A stretch of 64,000 nucleotides of DNA, from the NCBI RefSeq assembly GCF_900129365.1, contig NZ_FQVM01000014.1, positions 1-64,000 of the forward strand, written 5' to 3'. Made by a program: the position numbers and the translations under genes. The DNA comes from Clostridium fallax. Its GTDB lineage: Bacteria > Bacillota > Clostridia > Clostridiales > Clostridiaceae. Every line of letters starts with the position of its first letter. Position 1 is the stretch's first letter. Below the pieces are notes generated by a model that worked only from the letters and a program-made list of their open reading frames with translations, had not been told where the DNA came from and did not search any database. Below, piece after piece: positions 1 through 8,801 of this stretch.

Positions 1-534
1 AAGATTGTGTATAATCATATATTCTTTAAGAGTCTTATTTTTATATTCCATATATTCATAAAAAAGCTCTTTACACTCTTTTCCTGAAATATTATCTTTT
101 CTTTCTATACCTAAATATTTTTCTAAACTTTTTAGAGATATTCCTTCTAAATTTAGAGAACTTTTATATAAGCTTATTATTCTATATAAATCTATATGAT
201 AATCTATTTCTAGCTTATTAAAACCATTAAATTCCAATCTACTTTGAAGAAAAGGTTCATCAAATGCTTTTCCATTAAATGTACAAAATTTATTTTTGTC
301 TCCGATTATTTGTAAAAAATTTTGAAGAAGAAGCGTTTCATCTTCTTCTTCAAAAATAACCTTAGCCTTATAAATATTATTTTCTATATATCCTAAAGCT
401 ATAGAAAAAATCTTATCTTCTATTTTATTAAATCCAGTAGCTTCTATATCTAAAAAAATATATTTATTTAAATGGAACTCTTTTATTATATTATCATCTA
501 AAATTTTTCTAGATTTTCTAGTTATAATGTCCAT
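1..534 (-). CDS. Ribonuclease H-like exonuclease-family protein (YprB type), 3' part outside window
   Basis: The first 178 codons are visible; the gene runs off the left edge. Seen: DIEATG near residue 30, NGKAFDEPFLQ near residue 90 and HIDLYR near residue 118. This is the order of acidic motifs in DEDD 3'-5' exonuclease/RNase H-like folds. Known: clostridial and bacillar YprB-type proteins carry such a domain, sometimes followed by TPRs; their substrate is unclear to me. The ATG lies one base after the argS stop and its purine-rich ribosome site is inside the end of argS, so the two are probably co-transcribed and translationally coupled. A nucleic-acid 3'-end processing role is inference. 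Confidence 0.75.
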   Translation of the reverse strand, partial: MDIITRKSRKILDDNIIKEFHLNKYIFLDIEATGFNKIEDKIFSIALGYIENNIYKAKVIFEEEDETLLLQNFLQIIGDKNKFCTFNGKAFDEPFLQSRLEFNGFNKLEIDYHIDLYRIISLYKSSLNLEGISLKSLEKYLGIERKDNISGKECKELFYEYMEYKNKTLKEYMIIHNL

Positions 535-535
535 A

Positions 536-2227
536 TTACATCTTTTCTACTACATCTAACCCTATTAAAGCTAATCCATTTTTAATTACTTGACAAGTAG
601 CTTTAACTAATTGTAGTCTAGCACTCTTTAAGCTTTCATCTTCTAAATTTGAAACTGTATGATTATTATAGAACTTATTAAAATCTTTAGCTACTTCTAT
701 AACATATCTAGTAACTATTGATGGCTCTAATTTTTCTATAGCTAATAATATTGATTTTTGGAATGATTCTAAAGTTTTAGCTAGTTCAAATTCTTCTTTA
801 GAAGTCAATTTTGAAAAATCTGGTTCTGCTTTACATTCCCCAACTTTTCTTAATATACTCTTAGCTCTTGCATAAGAATATTGAACATATGGACCTGTTT
901 CTCCATCAAAACTTAACATTTCCTTCCAATCAAATACTATATCTCTTTCCCTACTATTTTTAAGATAAGTAAATATCATAGCTCCTATACCTATCTTTTT
1001 AGCAACTTCTTCTTTATTTTCAAGCTCAGGGTTTTTTTCATTTATTACTTCTAAAGTTTTACTTACTGCCTCATTTAATAAATCCTCTAAAAGTACTACA
1101 TCTCCCTTTCTAGTTGAAAGCTTTTTATCTGCAAACTTAACTAATCCAAATGGAATATGCACACAATTTTTTGCCCAATCCTCACCAGCAAGCTCTAATA
1201 CTTTAAAAACTTGTTTAAAGTGTAATGATTGATCTTTTCCAACTACATATATACATTTATCAAAATCATAAGTTTTCTTTCTATACATAGCAGCTGCTAA
1301 ATCTCTTGTTGCATATATTGATGCTCCATCTGATTTTAAAACTATACAAGGAGGCATATTATAGTCTTCAAGCATTACAACCTTAGCTCCGTTACTCTCT
1401 GTTAATAGACCTTTTTCTGTAAGCTCTTCAACTACTACATCCATTTTATCGTTGTAGAAACTTTCGCCTGCCCATGAGTCAAAATCTACTCCTAACTGGC
1501 TATAAATCTTATTAAACTCTTTAAGAGAAAGGTTTCTAAATCTTTCCCATAATTCTGTAGCTTCCTTATCTCCATCTTCAAGCTTTTTAAAGTACATTCT
1601 TCCTTCATCTTCTAATTCAGGATTCTTTTCTGCTTCATCATGAAACTTAACATATATTCTTAAAAGTTCACTTATAGGATCTTTTTCTAAGGCTTCTTCA
1701 TCAACCCATCTTTTATAAGCTGATATAAGTTTACCAAATTGAGTTCCCCAATCTCCTAAGTGATTTATCCTTTCGCAGTTATATCCTTCAAAAGATAGCA
1801 TTTTATATAATGCATTTCCTATAACAGTAGTAAATAAGTGTCCTACGTGGAAAGGCTTTGCAATATTTGGTGATGAATATTCAACAACTACATTCTTTTC
1901 TTCTCCTATTTTAGATGCACCATAATTATCTTTCTCTTCAAGTACCTTACTTATTATATCTTTTGCAAAGGATGCTTTATCTACAAAAAAGTTTAAATAA
2001 GGTCCTAAGTTAACTATCTTTTCATAGCCTTCTCCATTTATCTTATCCTTTAATTCCTCTGCAATCATATTAGGAGCTTTTCTCATAACCTTTGCTAATT
2101 GAAAGCATGGAAAAGCATAATCACCCATCTCTGGTTTTGGTGGTATTTCTATTAATTTTTCTATAGTTTCTAAGTCTAAATCAACAAATTCTTTTATTCT
2201 TTCAGCAGTTTGCTTTTTATAATCCAT
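536..2227 (-). CDS. argS: Arginyl-tRNA synthetase
   Basis: Charges tRNA-Arg with arginine in the cytoplasm. This is a class I synthetase of 563 residues, normal for the family. Seen: an N-terminal additional domain (about residues 1-85) that binds the tRNA elbow, the HIGH-type signature HVGH near residue 127 followed by a Rossmann fold, a KMSKS-like loop KLSTRKG near residue 370, and a C-terminal all-helical anticodon domain ending FNKFYNNHTV...VVEKM. The ATG has AGGAGG eight bases upstream. A T-box leader with its own promoter lies directly upstream, so expression should rise when tRNA-Arg is uncharged. The downstream exonuclease-like gene follows after one base. Confidence 0.98.
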   Translation of the reverse strand: MDYKKQTAERIKEFVDLDLETIEKLIEIPPKPEMGDYAFPCFQLAKVMRKAPNMIAEELKDKINGEGYEKIVNLGPYLNFFVDKASFAKDIISKVLEEKDNYGASKIGEEKNVVVEYSSPNIAKPFHVGHLFTTVIGNALYKMLSFEGYNCERINHLGDWGTQFGKLISAYKRWVDEEALEKDPISELLRIYVKFHDEAEKNPELEDEGRMYFKKLEDGDKEATELWERFRNLSLKEFNKIYSQLGVDFDSWAGESFYNDKMDVVVEELTEKGLLTESNGAKVVMLEDYNMPPCIVLKSDGASIYATRDLAAAMYRKKTYDFDKCIYVVGKDQSLHFKQVFKVLELAGEDWAKNCVHIPFGLVKFADKKLSTRKGDVVLLEDLLNEAVSKTLEVINEKNPELENKEEVAKKIGIGAMIFTYLKNSRERDIVFDWKEMLSFDGETGPYVQYSYARAKSILRKVGECKAEPDFSKLTSKEEFELAKTLESFQKSILLAIEKLEPSIVTRYVIEVAKDFNKFYNNHTVSNLEDESLKSARLQLVKATCQVIKNGLALIGLDVVEKM

Positions 2228-2268
2228 ATATTATTCCTCCTATAAAAATATTTATATATTCATATAAT

Positions 2269-2302
2269 AAAAAAACCGCCTCTTTTAAATAAAAAGAGAC
2301 GG
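2269..2302 (-). terminator. T-box intrinsic terminator ahead of argS
   Basis: On the minus strand, an 11-bp stem (CCGTCTCTTTT / AAAAGAGGCGG, with one G-U pair) is followed by seven U residues. It lies just downstream of the T-box sequence and about 40 bases before the argS start. In the T-box mechanism it forms when charged tRNA-Arg is bound and gives way to an antiterminator when uncharged tRNA is bound. Confidence 0.9.
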
Positions 2303-2533
2303 ATATATCCGCGGTACCACTCCAATTGATGATATTATTAATAATCATCCACTTAATAATTTTAACGTAATTAACGGCTAGCCTTATTCTGCTTTAAAAT
2401 TAAAACATTTAGGGCCGCTTCTCAAAGGCTCTTTTCTTATAATATAGTTTATAGAGCTTACACCATCCTCTACTCGCTTAAAACATCTACTATAGTACTT
2501 TTCCTCTTCAAGGAATTTAATTATTCTATTTTC
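2303..2533 (-). promoter_or_regulatory. T-box riboswitch leader, probable arginine AGA specifier
   Basis: The minus-strand leader has the conserved T-box sequence GGAGTGGTACCGCGG (2309-2323), which pairs with the NCCA end of uncharged tRNA, immediately before the terminator. Upstream is a long Stem I region. The triplet AGA at 2430-2432, just before the 3' side of Stem I (GCCTTTGAG), is the best specifier candidate and would read tRNA-Arg. That matches the downstream gene. The T-box is certain from the motif; the exact specifier is inference because I did not fold the stem computationally. Confidence 0.92.
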
Positions 2534-2539
2534 TTATAT

Positions 2540-2569
2540 ATTATACAGATATACATAAATTATTGTCAA
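2540..2569 (-). promoter_or_regulatory. Sigma-A promoter of the argS T-box transcript
   Basis: Perfect consensus on the minus strand: TTGACA (2564-2569), an 18-base spacer and TATAAT (2540-2545). Transcription should start near 2533, giving a leader of about 300 bases before argS. Confidence 0.9.
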
Positions 2570-2812
2570 TACATAAGTAATTTTTACTTAAATTATTATT
2601 AATTATATATTTAATTTATAATTTTATTTTTTACTATTCTCTTTAATTATTTACCAAAATCTTAACAAATATAATAATAATTAGTATTTAATTATTATTA
2701 ATTATTCTAAAATTAAACTTTTCTCCAAAAATTTCTTTTTATCCTTGTAAAACATAAGAAAGTTATATAACATTGTATCTATAGAATTATTGCAATAAAG
2801 AAGGAGTTAAAA
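2570..2812. other. Intergenic region between two divergent genes
   Basis: AT-rich DNA between the argS promoter and the plus-strand Ppx/GppA gene. The plus-strand promoter should lie in the last 80 bases; a loose TTGTAA...TATAAC pair is present near 2745-2772 but its spacing is poor. I see no other conserved structure. Confidence 0.4.
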
Positions 2813-4330
2813 ATGAAAAGAATAGGTGTTATTAGTATAGGTGCTAACTCTATTAAACTAATGCTTTCTGAAGTAGAGGATAGCGGTTATTTTAAAATAA
2901 TTGATGAACTTAAAGGAACTGTAAGATTAGCCTGTGATTTAATGAATTCTTCAACTATATCAGAAGAAAAAATAGAATCTGCTTTATCTACACTAAAATC
3001 CTTTAAATCCCTTTGTACTTTGTCTGGTGCTTCTCAAATAATCACAGTAATAACTGAAGATATTTCAGCAGCAGAAAATAAAGAAATACTAAAAGACAGA
3101 ATCATTAAAGAACTTAATATTACTCCAAGAATTTTAACATATGATGAAGAAATTTATTACATATATTTAGGCATAATAAATAGTATGTATTCTGAAACTT
3201 CTCTTATGGTTGATATAGGTGGAACATCTACTCATTTAGCTGTAATTAAAGGAGAAGAACTTTTAGAAAGAGCTACTATTCCTATAGGTTGTGTAAATTT
3301 AAGTAATAAATTTTCTCTTCGTGATATAATAACTTATGATAATGCAGAAAGCGCAAATGAATTTGTTGAAAATATTTTAAAAGAAATACCTTGGCTAAAA
3401 AAATATGAATTCCATAATATAATAGGTTTAGGTGGATCTATAAGAAATCTTTGTAAAGTAGATAGAAGAAAAAAACACTATCCTTTAGATTTATCTCATA
3501 ACTATTCTATGAATGATTATGATATATCTGATATTTATAATCTTATGAAATGTAAAAATCTAAAGCAAAGGGCAAAAATAGATGGGCTATCTAGTGATAG
3601 AGCTGACGTAATTTTAGGAGCAGTAACAATTTTAAATAGAATTACTAAATATACAAATATTGAAAAAATAACTTTATGCGGTAGAGGATTAAGAGAAGGT
3701 ATCTTAAATCAATATTTAAATCAAAATTATCCTTCTTCTAAAGAAGATATATTAGAATTTAGTATTCATGGAATTATGGAAACATTAAATATGAATGTTT
3801 CTCATGCAAATAATGTTTATAGATTAACTAAAAAACTTTTTACAGAATTAAAATCTCTCCATAAATTAGGGGATAATTATCAAAATATCATAAAGACTTC
3901 CGCCTTACTTCATGATTGTGGCATAAGCATTAGATATTATGATCACCATCTTCACTCAATGTATATAATTCTAAACTCACATATAAATGGATTATCGCAT
4001 AAAGAAATCCTTATTAGTGGATTTGCAGCAGCTTTCCATAGAAATAATAATTTTCATATTCCATTAGTAAAATTTTCAGGAATTTTAAATAAATTAGATG
4101 TAGCTGCAACAGAAAAAATAGGAATACTTCTTAGAATTGCAGAAGGTCTTGATAGAAGCTTAGATGGATCTGTTTATGATTTAAATATTTCTATAAAGGA
4201 AGATACTGTAGAAATTTTACTTTATTCTAATAATGATTTAGATTTAGAAATTCATCAAGCTTTAAGATCTAAAGATAAATTCTCTGAAATTTATCAAAAA
4301 GAACTTATTATAAAAAAGGCAGAAATATAA
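2813..4330 (+). CDS. Ppx/GppA phosphatase-family protein with C-terminal HD-like domain
   Basis: Seen: an N-terminal actin-like Ppx/GppA fold beginning IGVISIGANSIKLML, a second nucleotide-binding loop MVDIGGTSTHLAVIKG near residue 130, GLGGSIRN near residue 205, and a C-terminal helical part with HDCGISIRYYDHHLHS near residue 370 that resembles the HD region of exopolyphosphatases. Length (505 residues) fits the two-domain Ppx form. Known: these enzymes hydrolyse polyphosphate or (p)ppGpp; the sequence alone does not say which. The ATG has GAAGGAG eight bases upstream. It is a single-gene unit followed by hairpins. The partner polyphosphate kinase is not in the window. Confidence 0.88.
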   Translation: MKRIGVISIGANSIKLMLSEVEDSGYFKIIDELKGTVRLACDLMNSSTISEEKIESALSTLKSFKSLCTLSGASQIITVITEDISAAENKEILKDRIIKELNITPRILTYDEEIYYIYLGIINSMYSETSLMVDIGGTSTHLAVIKGEELLERATIPIGCVNLSNKFSLRDIITYDNAESANEFVENILKEIPWLKKYEFHNIIGLGGSIRNLCKVDRRKKHYPLDLSHNYSMNDYDISDIYNLMKCKNLKQRAKIDGLSSDRADVILGAVTILNRITKYTNIEKITLCGRGLREGILNQYLNQNYPSSKEDILEFSIHGIMETLNMNVSHANNVYRLTKKLFTELKSLHKLGDNYQNIIKTSALLHDCGISIRYYDHHLHSMYIILNSHINGLSHKEILISGFAAAFHRNNNFHIPLVKFSGILNKLDVAATEKIGILLRIAEGLDRSLDGSVYDLNISIKEDTVEILLYSNNDLDLEIHQALRSKDKFSEIYQKELIIKKAEI

Positions 4331-4359
4331 ATCTTAAACATAAGTTTTCTAATAAAAGA

Positions 4360-4415
4360 AAAAAGCTGTTTTAATATGGAATTAAGTTTCCTCCTTAAGA
4401 CAGCTAATTTTTATA
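4360..4415 (+). terminator. Hairpin with U-tract after the Ppx/GppA gene
   Basis: AGCTGT (4364-4369) pairs with ACAGCT (4400-4405), and further pairs lie inside the stem. The tail AATTTTTAT follows on the plus strand, as in an intrinsic terminator. Confidence 0.6.
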
Positions 4416-4440
4416 AAAACCAAATATAATTATATAAAAA

Positions 4441-4492
4441 ATGTATCTTTAAAAATAACTTTAAGCTTATTTTAAGATACATCTTTTTCTTT
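4441..4492. terminator. Bidirectional terminator between convergent genes
   Basis: ATGTATCTT (4441-4449) pairs with AAGATACAT (4474-4482). A pyrimidine tail CTTTTTCTTTT follows on the plus strand, and an A-run precedes the stem so the minus strand also gets a U-tract. It can end both the Ppx/GppA and the EamA transporter transcripts. Confidence 0.7.
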
Positions 4493-4554
4493 TAAAATAT
4501 TTTATCACGCTATTTTAAATTAGAATATTATATAAATTCTTTTACTATTAAGTT

Positions 4555-5475
4555 TTAAAGAAAAGCATTTTCTTCCTTAAGATTAACTTTTCCTTTATTC
4601 TCTTTTTTATCTTTACTTTCCATAGATATGATTATTACAGAAAATAGTATTAAAATAGTTCCAAAAATCATTATACTAGTTATAGACTCATTAAATAACG
4701 CAACACCTAATATAAGACTTACAATTGGTTCAAAAGTTCCTAAAATAGATGCTGAAGTTGCTCCTATTACTTTAACTGCTTTAATAAGTAAAATTGTTGC
4801 AATAATAGTTGATACTACTGAAAGTCCAAAATAAGAAAATATCAGTTCTCTATTAAAATGAAGTGTTAATCCTCCATTAAAATAACTTAACAATGTTATT
4901 GTACTTCCTGCAAATAAAGAAAAATAAAAAGTCATAACTTTATTATCTAAAGTTTTTATAGCCTTATTATTCATACTTAAAATACAACAAGAATAAGAAA
5001 CACCAGAAACTAAAGCAAGACCTACTCCTTTTAAATTAACTCCAGAATTACTTACCCCTACTAAAAGATATACTCCTACAGCAGATAAAATTAATGCTCC
5101 TACTTTATTTTTGCTTAGCTTTTCTTTAAATACTAAAAAACTAAATATACAAACAAAAGCTGGATAAATAAAATGTATTGTAGTTGCAAGACCTACACTC
5201 ATATATCTATAGGATAAAAATAAAGTTTCTGTTGTAAAGGTGTATCCTAAAGATCCTATTAAAATTAGGGTTATAAGCTGCTTTTTACTAACCTTAAAAG
5301 AAGTTTTAGTAATAATTCCAAAAATAAAAAGTATTATAGCTGCTACTAAAAATCTAAAACTTAATACTGTTGATGTATTTGATCCATTATTATAAGCAAC
5401 TTTTGCAAATATCGGCATAAGTCCAAAAGCTACTGAAGAAAGTATTGCAAAAATTATACCTTTGTATTTATTCAT
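4555..5475 (-). CDS. EamA-family (DMT superfamily) membrane transporter
   Basis: A polytopic membrane protein of 306 residues with about ten hydrophobic helices arranged as two EamA repeats. The first begins GIIFAILSSVAFGLMPIFAK; the second begins near residue 150 (GLALVSGVSYSCCILSM). Conserved EamA features seen: FRFLVAAIILF and LGTFEPIVSLILG. Known: the superfamily exports or imports small metabolites, and substrates cannot be read from sequence. The ATG at 5475 is preferred because GGAGG lies seven bases upstream; a longer reading frame extends 15 codons but lacks a ribosome site. It is a single-gene unit. Confidence 0.88.
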   Translation of the reverse strand: MNKYKGIIFAILSSVAFGLMPIFAKVAYNNGSNTSTVLSFRFLVAAIILFIFGIITKTSFKVSKKQLITLILIGSLGYTFTTETLFLSYRYMSVGLATTIHFIYPAFVCIFSFLVFKEKLSKNKVGALILSAVGVYLLVGVSNSGVNLKGVGLALVSGVSYSCCILSMNNKAIKTLDNKVMTFYFSLFAGSTITLLSYFNGGLTLHFNRELIFSYFGLSVVSTIIATILLIKAVKVIGATSASILGTFEPIVSLILGVALFNESITSIMIFGTILILFSVIIISMESKDKKENKGKVNLKEENAFL

Positions 5476-5542
5476 CTCAATCCTCCATTTTCCAAAACAT
5501 ACAGTTAATATTATACTCATTTTTTTTCTTAAATAAAGAAAA

Positions 5543-5576
5543 AAATAAGATAAGCTAATTAGCTTATCTTATTTTT
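5543..5576. terminator. Perfect palindromic terminator
   Basis: AATAAGATAAGC / GCTTATCTTATT forms a 30-base palindrome centred near 5557 with U-tracts on both strands. It ends the minus-strand envelope operon just after the DUF3892 gene and lies upstream of the EamA gene. Confidence 0.8.
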
Positions 5577-5578
5577 AT

Positions 5579-5821
5579 TTAAAATTGCTCTAAATTACTT
5601 AAATTATTGGATTCTTTTCCATCTGGAATACTTTTTAAATATTCTTCTCCAGTTTTGCTCTTACTTATAATTACGTCTTGTATTTTACCATTCTTAGCAA
5701 ACTCTACTGCTTCTTCTTTAGATAAAATTTCACCGTTAGAAAGCTTATAAGCTTCTATTTCATCTTTACTGTCTTTTTTTATGGCAACTATCTTTTGAGC
5801 ACTGTATGTTTCATCTTTCAT
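5579..5821 (-). CDS. DUF3892 domain-containing protein
   Basis: A small protein of 80 residues. Seen: a compact alternating pattern (IVAIKKDSKDEIEAYKLSNG, then EEAVEFAKNGKIQDVIISKS), which I recognise as DUF3892, a small domain of unknown function common in Firmicutes. No signal peptide or metal site is visible. GGAG lies eight bases before the ATG. It is the last gene of the run 8630-5579, about 60 bases after the site-2 protease gene, and the palindromic terminator follows. I give no function. Confidence 0.7.
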   Translation of the reverse strand: MKDETYSAQKIVAIKKDSKDEIEAYKLSNGEILSKEEAVEFAKNGKIQDVIISKSKTGEEYLKSIPDGKESNNLSNLEQF

Positions 5822-5880
5822 ACTATCACTCCTTATATTTTATTAATAATAGTTTGCCTAAAATATTTATTTATATACTT

Positions 5881-6528
5881 TTAAAACATTATAATATTAA
5901 CTAAAGAAAGTATACTATCAGTTATATAATAAGCAGGTGTTGATATAATATATGGGCTGATTATTACTGCTCCAAATAAAAGTATATATTGATACTTATA
6001 AAATTTATCTATATATTTATAGAAAAACTTAGGAAACATATCTACTAAAACATTAAATCCGTCAAATCCAGGTATTGGTAATAAATTAAAAATAAATAAA
6101 TTAACATTTAAAATAATTGAAACCTTAAATATTTTGCTTAATATTCCTAAAATAGTACCAGCATCTGAAAATTGAGCAATCTTTACTATAACTCCTAGTA
6201 AAAATCCACTTAAAATAGCTACCATTAAGTTAGCTAAAGGCCCTGCAATTGAAACTTTCAAATCATCTTTATAGTAATTTTTAAAGGCTCTTCTATTTAC
6301 TGTTACAGGTTTTGCCCAACCAAAGCCTGATATTATAATAAGTAAAGTTCCTACTAAATCTAAATGTGCTAAAGGATTTAACGTTAATCTTCCTTCATAT
6401 CTTGGAGTTTTATCTCCTAACATATCTGCAACCCTTGCATGAGCATACTCATGAAAGGTAAAAGCTAATAAAATTCCAGGAATCATTGTAAGATAATTTA
6501 GCATCTGTAATTTTACTGCACCGGTCAT
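5881..6528 (-). CDS. Site-2 protease family (M50) intramembrane metalloprotease
   Basis: A polytopic membrane zinc protease of 215 residues, the short form without a PDZ domain. Seen: zinc site HEYAH (His26, Glu27, His30) in the first hydrophobic segment, and the second metal-binding motif NLLPIPGFDG near residue 155. Known: M50 family members cut transmembrane helices, often to activate sigma factors or mature envelope proteins. The ATG has a perfect AGGAGG. It lies 40 bases after the propeller-like gene and 60 before DUF3892, so it belongs to one operon. Its substrate is unknown; the membrane-anchored neighbours at 6569 and 7611 are possible candidates (inference). Confidence 0.92.
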   Translation of the reverse strand: MTGAVKLQMLNYLTMIPGILLAFTFHEYAHARVADMLGDKTPRYEGRLTLNPLAHLDLVGTLLIIISGFGWAKPVTVNRRAFKNYYKDDLKVSIAGPLANLMVAILSGFLLGVIVKIAQFSDAGTILGILSKIFKVSIILNVNLFIFNLLPIPGFDGFNVLVDMFPKFFYKYIDKFYKYQYILLFGAVIISPYIISTPAYYITDSILSLVNIIMF

Positions 6529-6568
6529 CTAATACCTCCTAATTTTAAAGTTTTTAATATCTAAAGTC

Positions 6569-7588
6569 TTATTTAAATTCTTGAATATTTAACTTACTGT
6601 CTATAAGTGTACCATATCCATCATCAAAAATTGAAATAAACTTTCCTTTATAATTATATTTTTTATCTTTAGATAAATCTATAAGTTCTCCTTTAAAACT
6701 ATCATTATAAAATATTTGTCCTTTTTGAGAAATTAATATATCATCTTTTTCTACTGAATCCTTTAAGTTTATAGTCTTCCAGTCATTTGTATTTTCTCCT
6801 AAAGTTCCATATTTTATTTCTGATATTTTTTCTCCACTTAAAATTCCTACATATACAACATCTTCACTATCCACCTTAAGAAGTTTTACTTTATTTTTAC
6901 CGAAAGCCAATTTCTTTTGAGGACTGGTTACATAAATTTGCTTATTATAGCTATCTTCATAAAGAAGCCTATCTTCATGAGGTATAACTTCTATATTTCC
7001 TACACTTTTACACATTAAGGATTCTTTTTTTAACTTTTGATTTATATCTAATCTATAAATTTTAGTATATTTATTTTCATCAGTAATCTTTAAATATGTA
7101 ACATCAGTTAAAGTTGAAGCTTCTATAGAGCTTAATTCACTTTTTTTGCTTATTTCTGATATTGAAGTTATCTCTCTTTTTTCATTTTTTGCTACATCAT
7201 AATAGGATAAAGTAAGCATTCCACTATTATTATTTCTCTCTCCTATTAATATTCTATGCCTATCACTTAACCAAGTATAATTCATAAGTTTAGAATTTAT
7301 ATTATTTTTAACTTCTAACGTGCTTCCATCCCAAGTATTTGAAACTTTAAGTATACCACTATCTTCATAAGATATATATTTTCCATCAAAGGATAATTTA
7401 ATATTTTTAGAGCCTTCTGGTACCTTTATATTTGCTAACTTTTTAGGAGCCTTATCTTTAACTTCTATCTTTTTACTTTTTACACTTCCATCACTTTGGA
7501 AAAAATACTTATCTAAAAACAATAATCCTGCTACTTGTACAATCAAAGACACTATTACCCACGCAAAAATTATTCTAACCTTCTTCAT
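6569..7588 (-). CDS. Membrane-anchored protein with beta-propeller-like ectodomain, function unknown
   Basis: 339 residues. Seen: one N-terminal transmembrane helix (about residues 7-28, uncleaved type) and then a long extracytoplasmic region rich in short beta-strand repeats such as KLSFDGKYISYEDSGILKVS, YTWLSDRHRILIG and LLYEDSYNKQIYV. These resemble the blades of a WD40/TolB-like propeller, though no exact blade count is possible by eye. I recognise no catalytic motif. The ribosome site GAAAGGAAG is rather far from the ATG (about 16 bases). It lies 22 bases after the phosphodiester glycosidase-like gene and upstream of the M50 protease, in the same operon. An envelope scaffold or sensor role is only a guess. 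Confidence 0.6.
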   Translation of the reverse strand: MKKVRIIFAWVIVSLIVQVAGLLFLDKYFFQSDGSVKSKKIEVKDKAPKKLANIKVPEGSKNIKLSFDGKYISYEDSGILKVSNTWDGSTLEVKNNINSKLMNYTWLSDRHRILIGERNNNSGMLTLSYYDVAKNEKREITSISEISKKSELSSIEASTLTDVTYLKITDENKYTKIYRLDINQKLKKESLMCKSVGNIEVIPHEDRLLYEDSYNKQIYVTSPQKKLAFGKNKVKLLKVDSEDVVYVGILSGEKISEIKYGTLGENTNDWKTINLKDSVEKDDILISQKGQIFYNDSFKGELIDLSKDKKYNYKGKFISIFDDGYGTLIDSKLNIQEFK

Positions 7589-7610
7589 AACTGTCTGTTT
7601 AACTTCCTTT

Positions 7611-8630
7611 CTACTTAACCATAACTACTGATGGTACCGCTCTTTCTCCTAAGTGATCTGAAGGATTATTTATAACTTCTCCCTCAAAATACATAGTAGT
7701 AGATTTTCCTCCATCTAAATTAACAGCATTAACTGCTCCATATTGTAACATTACATCTTGAGCTTCCTTTAAAGTTGCTCCTATAGAATTTAATATTTGT
7801 CGTCCATCAATTACTAAAAATAACATAGAACCATCTTTTCTTTGTCCTATAACTGTTCTTGGAGCAATTCCCCATCCTCCATCTCCAGTTTTTATTGTTG
7901 GTTTTCCATTAACAACTAAAGGTGGTCCAAAACTTATTGCTTCTGTAACATTATATTTTTTTAATTCATTTGGAGAATACTTTCCTACTAATAATCTGCC
8001 TTTATTTGTAATTGCCATCATTTCTACCTTAGCATCTGGTTTTAAGTCATTAAACACTTCTTTTCCATCAGATATAATAATTCCTGTTGGGGTTCCTCCA
8101 TTTCCAGTCCATTCTGAAGTTGCAGAAACATCAGTAAAACCTCCTCCGTTTATAGCTGCCACTGCATTAAAGTTTTTAGCTATTTGAGAAGTAGTTTGTC
8201 CCTCTCTTCCTAATTTAGAAGAATATCCAACCTTTACTCTTGTAGGATCCTTTACAACTAAAATATATCCCTTAAATTTCTTTCCTTCTATATCATATCT
8301 TTCTATAGTGTCATCATGCTTTTTAGGCAATAACACTTCTTGACTATTATTATCTTGTTTAATTTCTTCTATAGAATTTTCTCCTAAAATCTCATTAATC
8401 TTATCTTTAGATAAAAAAGCTGTAGCTAAGTATTGATGACTTAAAGATGTCATAGCTGCTCCAACTAAGCTTCTTTTCACATTTTGAAAAGGACCATAGT
8501 AAATTAAAAAAGGTACTGTTATCATCGTAAAAATCAATTCAAATATTATAAATTTAAAAAAAGTTCCCCATTTAAATTTTTTCTTTTTCATTTTCTTATG
8601 TTTATAAAAATTCTTTTTTCTTCTTACCAT
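7611..8630 (-). CDS. Phosphodiester glycosidase-family (NAGPA/DUF2233) envelope protein
   Basis: 339 residues. Seen: a basic N-terminus and one transmembrane anchor (about residues 23-46), then a C-terminal NAGPA-type domain with AAINGGGFTD near residue 150, a GTPTGIIISDGK segment, and the signature NLDGGKSTTMYF near residue 302. Known: the family includes the mammalian uncovering enzyme and bacterial exopolysaccharide or teichoic acid-related proteins; it cleaves sugar phosphodiesters. A wall-polymer substrate is inferred from its place outside the membrane. It is the first gene of the operon that continues with the propeller-like protein, the M50 protease and DUF3892. The ATG follows GAAGGAAG at a normal distance. 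Confidence 0.88.
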   Translation of the reverse strand: MVRRKKNFYKHKKMKKKKFKWGTFFKFIIFELIFTMITVPFLIYYGPFQNVKRSLVGAAMTSLSHQYLATAFLSKDKINEILGENSIEEIKQDNNSQEVLLPKKHDDTIERYDIEGKKFKGYILVVKDPTRVKVGYSSKLGREGQTTSQIAKNFNAVAAINGGGFTDVSATSEWTGNGGTPTGIIISDGKEVFNDLKPDAKVEMMAITNKGRLLVGKYSPNELKKYNVTEAISFGPPLVVNGKPTIKTGDGGWGIAPRTVIGQRKDGSMLFLVIDGRQILNSIGATLKEAQDVMLQYGAVNAVNLDGGKSTTMYFEGEVINNPSDHLGERAVPSVVMVK

Positions 8631-8741
8631 TTCATACTTCCTTCTTCATCATGATATTTAAAGCATATCTACATTTTACAACATTTAAATATGAATTTAC
8701 TACAAAAAATTTATATTTTAACCTAAATTTAATTTTACAAA

Positions 8742-8791
8742 TAAAAATGCTTTAGAACTAATTCATAAAAAAATCAGTACCTAAAGCATAT
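8742..8791 (-). terminator. Terminator of the PhoH-family gene
   Basis: On the minus strand, ATGCTTTAG and CTAAAGCAT pair across a loop of about 26 bases, and the tail TTTTATTT follows. It lies about 10 bases after the stop codon. Confidence 0.7.
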
Positions 8792-8801
8792 TTTAGTAGA
8801 T

